This document shows, piece by piece, positions 11,982 to 22,200 of a stretch of 64,000 bases of DNA. The notes below the pieces were generated by a model, which saw only the letters and a list, made by a program, of their open reading frames with translations, had not been told where the DNA came from and did no database searches. Each line of letters begins with the position of its first letter. Within the stretch, counting starts at the first letter, position 1. This DNA comes from Sparassis latifolia (taxonomy: Eukaryota > Basidiomycota > Agaricomycetes > Polyporales > Sparassidaceae): positions 156,001-220,000 of the forward strand of contig JAENRS010000014.1 in assembly GCA_018466975.1 (NCBI GenBank), given 5' to 3'. Made by a program: the position numbers and the translations under genes.

Positions 11982-14900
11982 TCAGAGAGCCTTGGAGAAT
12001 CTTGTGGACACGGTCTTCCCTGAGACGATGGCCTTGAAAGCCTTACGGACAATTGTAACGGTAGTCTTGTTGGTGTCATGAGGAGGGGTCGTTTGCCTAT
12101 AGGTGGAATGACGACGCCGAATTCGTCGACAGAGCATGCTTGCATGTCGTCACTGGAAATGGGAGGAGGCATAGGACGCCGCGAAGAATGAAAGAGTTTC
12201 TGGTTGCGCTTGTATGCTGTCGCATTCTGAGGGGGCACATTCAGCACAGGCCCTACGTTATCAGACTGGTATCCGCGGCCCATGCGTTTCACTCCGGCTG
12301 TGGACATCAGGAATCTGTCCCCCGACATCAGTTAAATTACGAATTTTATATGCAAAGAACGTACCGATCGTATACGCCTTCAATGTGTTTCCGAGCGGGG
12401 GTGTCAAGGATGTTCGCAGGCGCCTGAGGCCTGGGAGGATAAGGGTCGACATGGAAAGGCGACGACGTCAATTCGTCCAACGACTTGTCGCGCTGGTTAC
12501 CCGATTGATCCGTTGGCACAGGGGAAGCAGGGGAAGAGGCGATAAAGATGTTCTTATCCACCACTTCGGATAGTCTCTGAGGACGAAGTGGGGGCGAAAC
12601 TACTGCATGTCACGGTCAGCGCGCGCATGACAATACTCTGATGCAGTGCACTTACATTTCTCCCGTCCAAGCTCGAACTCCAACTTCGCCACAGGAGTGA
12701 TTGGCCCGATATGGTTGAGGTCATTCTGCGACCTGGACTTCTCCTTGAGTTTCGAAGGCGAAGAACTCACACTGATCTCCAGGCTGATCTTCTTCTTGCT
12801 AGTGGGCTCTGGTGAAATGGACGCAACAGTAGCTCGCCTTCTCCGCGAAGGCGTTTGCGGCACCGCCGGGGTTCCAGAGACGCGGCTGAGCTCCTCCGAA
12901 GGAATAGTGGGCAGAGTGTGGTCAATGACACTGCTCGCGTTGGCTCGAGAAGCATTGGCTGTGAAGTACCCGGTAGTCCCGCCAACAGATGTCATACTCT
13001 GATCCATCTGTGACGAGTCGTATTCGTCAACAAAGATATGGTTCGCCGCCAGGATCTTGCGAGGTACTCGTGAAGACCGGTTAGTGCGAGTCAAGGATGC
13101 CCGTCGGGACACAGGGCTGAGAGGTAGTGCCGGAGGTGGCACGTCGCTGCTGGTGGACGCTGAGAAGGTTTGCCGGGCATCCTCGACTACCTCTGAAGTA
13201 TGGCTTAGTTCGAAATTGGTAGAGCAATAAAAAATATTACACACTCTCGACGCTGCGTATCCAAAGAGTCATGCGATCAACTTCGTTCGAAGCTTCCATC
13301 TCGTCATTCGGCAGTGAAGAATTTGCTACATGGCGCGTTTATCAGCTCGAAATCGTGTAATGTTCCACTTGATTTGAGACACTCACTTGACCTCGATAAC
13401 TCATCGCCTACGAATGCTCGTGGACTCAAGCTGCCACTAGGCTCGCGATGTGAAGTTTCATCAAGGAGCATCAACATGGGAGTGGACCTTCCCAGAGCCT
13501 GCGTCGACGACCTGTACAGCTTGAGTGTCTTGTCTGAAATTCAAACCGATTGAGAAGAAGCGTTACAGCGTAACGCGCGAGTATGAACCGCACCAAACAT
13601 CCCAAAAGACAACTTCAGACTCTGCTTCAGAAGGCTGATACCAGATTCGTTGCCAGAGCGAGAGTACACTTCGTTAGGGAGCCAGCTGCATTCTGAAGGA
13701 TCTACGACTCCGAGATTGTCAGCTGAAGTCCTAAGCATTTGAATATATCTCACCTTCGATGACTGGGCTCAGCGGTGGAGTAACCAACGCGCTGTCAGGA
13801 GGACTTAGAGACCTCGACTTTCCAAGTCTGACCTTGGGATCTTCGAGCTCCTTCTCCAGTTGCAGCACTCGCGCCAAGTCCTCACGCTCCCGCGCAAGCT
13901 CGCGCTCCTCTGCGAGTTCGCGCTGACGCTTTAGCTCGCGCTCGCGATCTTCCTGCTGACGGACACGATCCTTCTCTTCTTCCAGCGCTCTCCCGCGTTC
14001 TCTCTCACGTTCCATCTCACGTTCCTCTCGCGCTCCTCCTCTGCCTCCTTCAGTCTCTCCTCCAGCATCTCCATCTCCCTGAGGCGCTCGCGCTCCTCTC
14101 TCACCACTCCCTCATGCGATCCCGCACGGAGCTTTTGTTCTCCTCTTCTCAGTCTTGTTGGGTTCTACGTTCCGGTTGATGCCCGTGAGATCCCTGAACA
14201 CGCGGCTTCTGCGCGAACCCTTGTCCTTCTCGAGCGCAGGGACGCCCAAATTCTCCCTGTCCTTGAAATGAATACTTGGCGTATGCTGCGACGCCGGGGA
14301 GCTTGGAGGAGTGGGGCTGCGTGGGCCCAGTGGTTTGCGTGTCATCCTCGCGGTTTTGACCTGAGACGTCTGCGGAGCGTTCTCCTTTGCCGCCGCCGAG
14401 TTCGAGACAATCCTTCGCACAGCAGGGGGAGAGTGTTTCACGGGAGAAAGGGTGGCTAGTAGAGACGGCATAGCGGCATTCTTCCTCGTCTGGCTGACGC
14501 CGCGCGCTGCTCGTCCCAATGTGAATATCATTCACTGGTCAAGCCATTTGGTACATACCTTCAAAGACCTGCACCCTTGGTTGGGACTGCGAACGTGAAT
14601 GATGCAAGGGTTGCAACGCGCTTGCTGGACGATCGGCCTTCCGGTGCATAGCCCTAGGACCTGTGCCGGACGAACGTGTCACATTCTCCTTGACCTCCAC
14701 CTTCCTAGCTTTCTCCCTCTCCGTCTTGGGCTTCTCCTTCTGCGCTCGTGGAGACCAGGGTGGAATGTCAAAAAGCTTAGACACGTCCTTCTCCAGTCCA
14801 AGGGAGAGTGCAGGCGCGTGCGAGGTTGTTGCTTTCCCTATTCATGTGTTACGTACATTCATATTTTCTGGACGCGAATACTCACGAGAGTTCGGGATGA

Positions 14901-16183
14901 GAATCTCACTCTGCGACCAGTAGTTATCAGTCATAGCTTCTGACGCCGTGCACCGAAGATCGGCGTTGGGGAGGATCATCCTGAGAAGTAGGTTCTCCAT
15001 GCCCTTGGACATCTTCCAGTTGCCAACCCATTTGCCGCTCAGCTGCAGACGTTTTATGTAAACATCAAATATGTCCCAAAGACATCGAAATGCTTACTGT
15101 ACGGTTCCAATACTCCTCCAGATCCTCCTTGGTAGAAAACTGCTCACCTTCTGAATATTCAAACGGCGTACGTCCTATCAGGACCTCGAAGAATGTGATT
15201 CCGAGTGACCAGATATCCGACTTGCGCGTGTCGTGAGGAAGACCTCGAGCACGTTCAGGTGAAAGATACTGTGAATTGATTATGTTGTCAGCCAGTTCTT
15301 ACATTAACAATACCTCGAAGCACCTCCGGAGTTCCGTACGAAAGATTGCTGTGGAATGCATTGGACGTATCAACGTCGTATCGTTCTGCAAAGCCAAAAT
15401 CAATGAGAACAGGTACATTGTCCTGTGAAAGGAGAATATTGGCAGGCCTGTTTATGAAAATCACATCAGTGAACAAAATGGAGCGTATGCTTGGCACGTA
15501 CTTGATATCATTGTGAACTACACCGCGCTTGTGGATGAACTGAATACCTGAAAGCAAAGAATGGAACCAGTCTTTCGCATGCGATTCCGGAACCTCGACC
15601 GGAATGAGGCGTGGGTGGAACGCCCTGCGAAGTAATTTAGCAACATTGCCATATCACAATAAAGACCCAAAATATACGCGGCAAGAAAGCCAGAACCAGA
15701 CGTGTCCGACTGACAGAAACTTACATGGTAATCAAAGCATATGATGGGGTGATGATGAAAGAATAGAAAGGGATAATCGAAGGATGAGGTTCGTGCTTGA
15801 ACGTTCGAACAACTTTCATTTCATTCCATCTGCGAATATCGTCAATTCTTGGAACTTAACTTTGAAAAGTAAGCCATACAATGATCTGACGCGAGCAGCA
15901 GTGGTGGATGTCTTGGAGCGGTGTACGAGCTTCACGGCGATCTTGGTGTCGCGCATGGCGTGTGGGCTGTGCGACGGCGACGCAGGGTCTGGCTTGGGGC
16001 GACATAACCAAACGCTGCCCCAATTTCCAAAACCAATCTGAATTATAAAGATAAGTCTCGCCGACTAAGTTTCACAGCCAAATGGTCCATTACTTCTTCG
16101 ATGAACCGTAGCCTATCAGCCAGTACTTGATCAGAGATAGAGAAAATGTCAGTAGCTTCTTGAGGTGGTTGAGGAGCGACCAT
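11982..16183 (-). CDS. large Ser/Thr protein kinase with long C-terminal tail, several frame breaks
   Basis: The start at 16183 (MVAPQPPQEATDIFSI) leads into a complete kinase domain: glycine loop IGFGNWGSVW, catalytic lysine in KIAVKLV, a helix-C glutamate candidate in WNEMKVV, catalytic loop VVHNDIKPANILL, IDFGFAE, GTPEYLSPERARG across an intron, and SDIWSLGITFFE. The catalytic arginine of HRD is replaced by Asn (HND), so activation-loop control may differ from RD kinases. A WVGNWKMSKGMENLLLRMI segment closes the domain. The domain is followed by a roughly 900-residue tail: a low-complexity Ser/Pro/basic part, a Glu/Arg coiled coil (13.75-14.1 kb), a Ser-rich part, and a C-terminal block VTIVRKAFKAIV ending at 11982. 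The tail keeps coding character only if single bases are restored near 14131-14140, 14099-14108, 14020-14036 and 12090-12096. I cannot place it in a named kinase family. An alternative is two genes, with the tail separate. Confidence 0.7.
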
Positions 16184-16598
16184 GGCGAGCAGAGTATAAT
16201 TACAGGACGTTGGAGGGGAGGGGGAGACAAAGCCGGAGAGGACCTCAACGACGGCTATCACTGAGACGACATGCACTAGGAGCGGCAACAAGAACAGCGT
16301 GCCTTCGCTTCCCGAGTTCAACTTGCCGTGAGAAAGTTTGAGCCACAGGCGCGTCTCGTCACGCGTCGGTCACGCGTGTATTCTGTCACCGTAGACATCG
16401 CACAAATAGGCCAATAATACACGACGTAGAACAGTGCAATAACATTGTGGTCGGTCTTATGATGATAAGGGAAAGGCAACACGCGTGGCTCATAAATAAG
16501 CTAACGGATCCGCATTGATACAGAAAGCCTCAAACCTTGACGCAGCAACCATTCAGTTATGAATAGGTGAATTGCCGCGACGACCTACCTCTAGCCAG

Positions 16599-18088
16599 TC
16601 ATGCTTCTTCCGCCACATTGACTGGGCCAATCGACTCCACAGTTTTCTCGAATATTGCCTGGCTGCCACTGGTGTCCAATACGCTGTCGAAGAAGAGCGA
16701 GACATCGCCAGAGGGAGTCAGCAGCTCTTCTTCATCGTCCGTATCCTCGTCTCGGAGCGCGTTGTTATCAAGCAAGGGGGATTGAATTTGCGTGTACGGA
16801 CCAGCGTGGCAGGCCGTTTCGGTGAGACTGTGCGAGCACGACATTCTAACCATATCTTGCGATCCTGAAAATTAACGGTATCTAGCGACGTCAAGGAGAG
16901 CCAACTGAGCCAGCTACTTGCCCGAAGCCCACATATGCGCCTGCGTGACGACCGGGCTCTGCGCATTTCCATCCATGCCACGCTCGGCTAGGTGGACACT
17001 CTCAGCGAACGCCGCTCGTATCCTCTTCGTCAGCGCGGCGAGGTCCGAGTACCGCGTCTTGAATGAAACCGGCGGCGGATGATACATGAAATTCACGCTT
17101 TCATTCGCCAGGACGTTGGTAGAGTGAGAGAACATGGACGGGTCGAAAGACATGACAGATGCCGGCCGCTGGCCGAGCGCAGTGAGATAGCCCGAGAGCT
17201 CAGAGGGACGGGCAGCCTCGAGAGGGACAGGGTCAGAAGCTTCAAAGAGCAGCTGGGAAAGGTAGGCCATGTTGGAGCTGTGAGAGTCCGTAGCAGGCGC
17301 CTGGGTGGGATAGAGTGGGAATGCTGGTATAATCGGGACCAGAGGCTGCGAGACAGAGCTGGGAAACACGGAATGATCTGGAGCCGCTCTGGAGCTCTCT
17401 CTTCCTTGAATATCCATCGGTACAAACGTCATAGGGAAAGCAACAGGAATATAACCCAGAGAAGGAGACTGGATCAAAGAGCGCAACTGCAATTCGTTTT
17501 GGAAGGGCAGAGACAATGCAGTGGAGAGCTCAGCAGGAGCCACAGTGTTCCGGAAAGAGGCGTTAAAGGGTACCATGAAGGAAGAACCAGGTCCCGTCAC
17601 ATACGCCTTAGAGGACGAAGCGTGGGGGAGACCATCTAGTGCCAAAGAATGGAAGTGTCCTCGACGTATGACGGAAGAGTACGTTCCGTGGTGGTGGTCT
17701 GACTCAACGTGAACAGCGGAATCTTGATTTGAATCAGCAGCACAACTTGTTTGAGTTGACAGTTTAGCAGAAGTGGATATCTCCTCGTCTGCACGCGTGC
17801 TCTTGACTTTTGAATACCGGCGTTTTTGTTCCAACCATTTTCGGATCCATTTCTCTGGTCTATTCAGACACCCGAAACCCACAGTTCAGACGCCAGAGAG
17901 ACGAGCTAAATTAGAACATACAGTCCGGTCTCTTCAACACCTTGTGAGAGAGTTCGCTTATTCGATGCATAGCCCGACGGTTTGTAGATGTTGCTGAGCG
18001 CGACGAGCTGAACGTCCGTTGGATGGATTCTTCCTTTAGGTGATTTTGGGGCACTCCATGACTTGGTGGCGGTTGTGTTGAGACTCAT
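16599..18088 (-). CDS. divergent homeodomain protein
   Basis: Three exons (17922-18088, 16922-17859, 16599-16864) join to an intact 456-residue frame. Residues about 16-75 form a homeodomain: basic PKGR arm, helix 1 around TDVQLVALSNIY, helix 2 around NKRTLSQGVEETG, helix 3 PEKWIRKWLEQKRRYSKVK. Trp48 and Arg53 of the fold are kept, but the core WFxNxR becomes WLEQKR: Phe49 is Leu and the almost invariant DNA-contacting Asn51 is Gln. There is one extra residue between helix 1 and helix 3. The remainder is Ser/Pro-rich and hydrophobic-patterned, with an acidic DEDTDDEEE stretch near the C-terminus that could be an activation region. The second intron (16865-16921) uses a GC donor (GC-AG). It is a predicted nuclear transcription factor; targets are unknown. 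No partner homeodomain gene or pheromone gene is nearby, so it is not an obvious mating-type locus. Confidence 0.75.
16865..16921 (-). other. GC-AG intron in the homeodomain gene
   Basis: The exon end TCGG is followed by GCAAGT and the intron ends in TTTTCAG. Only this junction keeps the frame open into the last exon, which then runs to a stop at 16599. The rest of the donor matches consensus, as is usual for GC donors. Confidence 0.65.
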
Positions 18089-18659
18089 CTTGAATTTGTC
18101 CAGGGGTTTGTTAGTAGGTGCACGAAGAGGAGGATGCAGGATCGTTTTCCACGTCTATGCAGGCGATACAGAAAGGAGATGAGATGTTGACAGTATCCAG
18201 AGATCTGGATATGTATGTATCCGCACCGAGACTTCAGGTCCTGTTGGAAAAGCTTGAGAAACTTACACCCCGATGACTCAAAATGAGACCAAGGGATTCC
18301 TGAGGTGTGAGGCGGTCGCCAAAGGAAAGGAAATAGAGACGTGCCGTTGTAGAGTCTGAGATCTGAGGCCTGATGCAGATGAGCGGGACAAGTTCAAGTT
18401 GAAAATGCTTGTTGCGGGCGGCCGGTACTGCCACGTCAAATCAACGATAGCTATATGCACGCAAAAAAATGTCGGTGGCAATTGTCAAGTACGTACGCAG
18501 CTGCACTGGACTACAAAGCGACATGAGAGACGGGCGTACAAATGTGGTACTACTGATACATTTTCCAAAATCTTCCCGCAGAAGCCCAATGTACAAAGGA
18601 AACGCACACAAAATAAGAAGCATATAATTCAACGGTCCCACGATTGCGTATGCGGGGGA
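18089..18659. other. intergenic / 5' leader of the homeodomain gene
   Basis: Separates the homeodomain gene start from the 3' end of the transporter-like gene. Open frames here are short and unlike protein. Presumably promoter and leader. Confidence 0.4.
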
Positions 18660-20384
18660 CTAGAACTTCCCAACAATTCTGCCAGCAGCCCATACAAGGC
18701 CTCCGCCGCTAACGGGAACCAGTAACAGCCAGACTCCGAGGTCCCAGATGATGCGCTTGCCCAGCCTACGCCGCTGTAAGGTGCGTTCCTTGCGCTGCAG
18801 CAGCTCGTCGTGTCGCGAGTCACTCATGGCAGAGCTCGGTTCGGGGGTGAAGGGGGAAGCCGCCGTCACTGGCGTACTCGGGGGGATGATGATTGAGAGG
18901 GGTTCCCGAAAATTGTGCAATGTGATGTGGATGAATGCTGTGCGGCCGGTAAGAAAATGTTATACAACGTAAAAACAGTGAAACCGTACCAGGTAACATG
19001 TATGTGCTCAGGAACGCCAGCACAAGCAAAAAGTCACTTAGGACACCCGACAGGGAACGTGGGAGCAGAGATAAACAAAGAATAATGGCATACAACAACG
19101 ACCTAGAAAGAGGGAAATTTGTCGCGTGGCGAATTGAGAATGGAATAGGGAGAGGTGGGGAGGAAATCAATACGGCCGGTAAGGATAGTGCAAGCGCTAC
19201 GGCGTTAGAAAGCGCAGTAAGAATCTTGAGTGTCGCCGTGGGAAGCGTCTGCGAGGATGTGAGGTGCTGCGCAATGACACCGCTACACATAGCACTTACC
19301 GGAGAATTGGCAGGAGATTGGAAAAATACGAGTGGAAAAATACAGAGTGCAGCTAACCCTATGGACAGCACGGATAGAAGCTTGAAGGACTGCGACCGTC
19401 TCGGCCGATCTTGTGCAGCTTGGATTGTGCCCTTCAGGGCAGCATACAACGGAATGGTTGAAGATGTGGAGAACGCAAAGGCAATAATTGCTGCTACGTT
19501 GTCAGCTGTGGACAATGTCGTCATAGTATTAAAGGACGTACACGATCCTTCCCAGAGTATTCCCAATGACGCTGAACCCGGGTTAACCACGAGCATCCCC
19601 TTTGCATGTGCATACGCCGTACACGCAAACCACGCAGCATAAGCGGTTACAGATATCCACGAAGCGTACAGAACGCTAGTAGCTCCCAGAGATGGTGCAA
19701 AGCATATAGGACAAATCACGGCCGCCAGGATGATGGTCAGTAAAACCCTGGGCGGGATGACCAAGGTCGCAGGTACAAGAGGTAAGAGGACATCCACCGC
19801 AGCTGAGGGCGTTACATTTAGTCATACGTCGTGGGCGGGTAAGGAGCCAACGCACCTCTCAAGTACAGTGCAGCTATCAAGACTCGCAGAAGTCCTACAC
19901 CGAATCGTACAAGCTGGCGCAATAGCCAACGTGTACCCTCCTTCCGCCTATCGCGAGCAAACGTCTGCAGTACGATCTCCTCCAGGTCCGCACGGCGAAC
20001 GTATCGGGCAAGCATGTACCAAATCTGACGAGTCAAGGCGGACAGGCCGGCGAAGAACAGCAGGACAGGGATGCCATATCTCAACGGGAGGCCTGCATCG
20101 GGCACGAGGAACGCTCCGAGCTTCAGGAACGGTGAAAGGAGGTACAGGAAGACGGTGAGAGAGGACAGCGGGGGCACCGAGGAAGACAACAAGCGGTCTG
20201 TCTGTTCCGTGAGATCGTCGTCGGTCTCATCGTCGCTGGTGAAGTCGAACGGGTGGCTTTCGGTAGTGTCCTCGACGTCTGGCTCGAGGATGAGCGCCGC
20301 GGACGAGTCGAAGCCGCCAATGGGGGAACGTCGACCAGAACTGAGGGATTCCGCGCTCGTCGAGGAGCGTGGACTGCCAGACAT
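18660..20384 (-). CDS. multi-pass membrane protein, amino-acid-transporter-like
   Basis: The start at 20384 (MSGSPRSSTSAESL) gives a cytosolic Ser/Asp-rich head of about 70 residues, then about ten hydrophobic segments. The intron near 19740-19817 joins PPTT to VLLTIILAAVICPICFAP in frame. A further intron near 18905-18985 joins STYMLP to AFIHITLHNFREPLSII. The segment IAFAFSTSSTIPLYAALKG and the preceding NPGSASLGILWEG resemble the middle helices of fungal AAAP/AVT vacuolar amino-acid transporters, but the match is partial and I would not assign a substrate. The C-terminus is a basic KRLRR-type patch, one last helix (WLLLVPVSGGGLVW), and the stop at 18660. Localisation to the vacuole or another endomembrane is inferred from family only. 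Confidence 0.65.
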
Positions 20385-20817
20385 CGTTGGAGAAACGAGC
20401 GTGTTGCAGATCCAGTCTGCGGAAGCTTGGCCGACTTATCGGGAGAGGGAAAGAGGGGGCGCCTTTCATTGCCAAGGCTGGCCTCGAATGCAGACAGTAT
20501 CGACCGACTGCTCAACTTTTCGAATCCGTGCACAAGCTGAACGCGAATGTCGGTTGACTACTCTACGTATACTCTACGTACAGATATACAAAGTCGTGAA
20601 ATCGGATAGAAAGCCAACGTCTGCGCAGTAATGTAGTGCTTGCTGTGCGCAATTCGAGCCAGTCAGGCGGCTGCACTTATGACTTATTTAATGCGCGCTA
20701 TAGGTCAGCAGGACCGTAGCTACACTATGTTTGCGCCTTTGTTTCTCGCGTCCAGATAGAAGTTTACTAAATGGTTTTCTCCGTGTTGTATATAATTGAT
20801 ATATTTTACGGAACAGC

Positions 20818-22200
20818 TCACTCCTTGGACTCGGCCGCAGCCTCCTTCTGAGTGTCGTCCTGGGGAGCATCTTTAGATGATTCCTCTGAGCCCTTTTGCT
20901 CGTGAACAGTCTCGGAGGTTTGCGCCTGAGCGTATTCCGCTTCCGTGCGCTGGACGTCTTTGGGAGAATCCTGGTCCTGCAAAAGAGTGAGCGACTCGGC
21001 AGAAACAGTAGTGTACCATAAAACGTACGATTGCCTGACGTGTGGATGAGTTTATCTCGCCATCTGAGACTTGCTCACCCTCGCTGTCGGCGACAGGGCC
21101 GACTTGCTCGGTAGTCTGGTGGACGTTATGAGTACAACATAGAGCGATCCTGGCGAAAACACAACGACGTACTGCCTGCTCCTCAGCAACCTCTGCGTCC
21201 TTCGGAGAATCAGTGTTCTGTCGAGTCGTGCGTCAGCCAAAGTATCCAGAAGCTCCCCACGTTGCAACAAGCAGAAAGAAAAGCGATTGTCGGAAGAGCA
21301 GAGAGCACCCTTGGCCGAGATTCCTTCTTCGCCATGTGGTTAAAAGGCAGTTTACTCAGCCTGGTGTTCGTTGGCCAAAGCAGACTTCTCATGGATTACT
21401 GCACTGGACGCAACGGACGATAGAAGAGAATGCTCGACGATGATGGAGACTGCAGACACATCTAAAACCTCGCACCGTGCCTACTCCCCGTCGTTTCAAT
21501 TTTCCGTGCAGTGACACTGCTAATCGAAGGCCTTTACAACTGGATCAACACCCGCGTGAATTCTGCATAGCGCGGCCATCTTGCAGTTGCGGCATTAGGG
21601 AGATACATCACATAGAAACCTCATTGAATGGCAGGGATACACCCTTCAGAGGCTAGACGAGGTCAAATGTGATTCCGCGAAAGTAGGAAAGACTACGAGT
21701 GACTGCCCACATACTGCTATGAGTCGTCAGACACAAAACTCACAAAGGCATCCTGCATGGTCGTCTGTACTTCCGCAGCAGCGACCTCAGTGCCCTCGTC
21801 ATCCTTCACAGGGACCAGTGTCTTGGACGGGACATGTCCGTGCGACGGGTTGTGCCCGTGTGACGAATCGTCCGCCTTTTTAACCGTAGGGATCAGCAGC
21901 CAGAGTGCCTGGGTGAAGATCACTAGTGAGCTCGTGCCCTACGGTGCCGACGAAAAAATAAAACATACAAGTGGACCGAAAAATAAAGCAGAACCAATCT
22001 AATTCGATCGAAGACAATTAGCAGGGAGGACGGGTACCTTCTCCAAAGAAGACACTGACTATCCAAGGCTTGTCACTTCCTGGCTCGCTGTGCTGGGCCG
22101 TGCTCATGAGTCTTCTCGACGCGCCGGTACTACCGCGGCTAGCGCGGATAGGCGGCCGTACGACCAGGGACAATAATCGACGTCCGAGACGAGAGGCCAT
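20818..22200 (-). CDS. small predicted mitochondrial membrane protein, function unknown
   Basis: The N-terminus MASRLGRRLLSLVVRPPIRA is Arg-rich and free of acids, a good mitochondrial presequence. After an intron comes one possible membrane segment (VIFTQALWLLIPTV), then a His-rich stretch (HGHNPSHGHV), VPVKDDEGTEV, and a hydrophilic tail with DSPKD motifs (NTDSPKDAEVAEEQ near 21190, QDSPKDVQRTEAEY near 20940) that ends in AAAESKE at 20818. The presequence-helix-acidic-tail layout is seen in uncharacterised fungal mitochondrial proteins. The stretch 21215-21730 would have to be one unusually long intron or hide an exon I could not find, so the gene model is uncertain and two genes are possible. 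Confidence 0.5.

Noticed and set aside
16184..16321. In-frame upstream extension of the kinase gene giving a hydrophobic N-terminus (LFLLPLLVHVVSVIAVVEVL)
   Set aside because: A signal-anchor before this soluble-type kinase is unlikely; the ATG at 16183 starts a hydrophilic leader that runs straight into the kinase domain. The upstream part is better read as 5' UTR.
16599..18088. Mating-type A locus
   Set aside because: Only one homeodomain gene is present, with an atypical recognition helix, and the usual flanking mitochondrial intermediate peptidase gene is not in the window.
19780..19817. 25-nt intron joining the two large exons of the transporter-like gene
   Set aside because: Too short and out of phase; a larger intron ending just before VLLTIILAA gives a canonical acceptor and keeps the frame.
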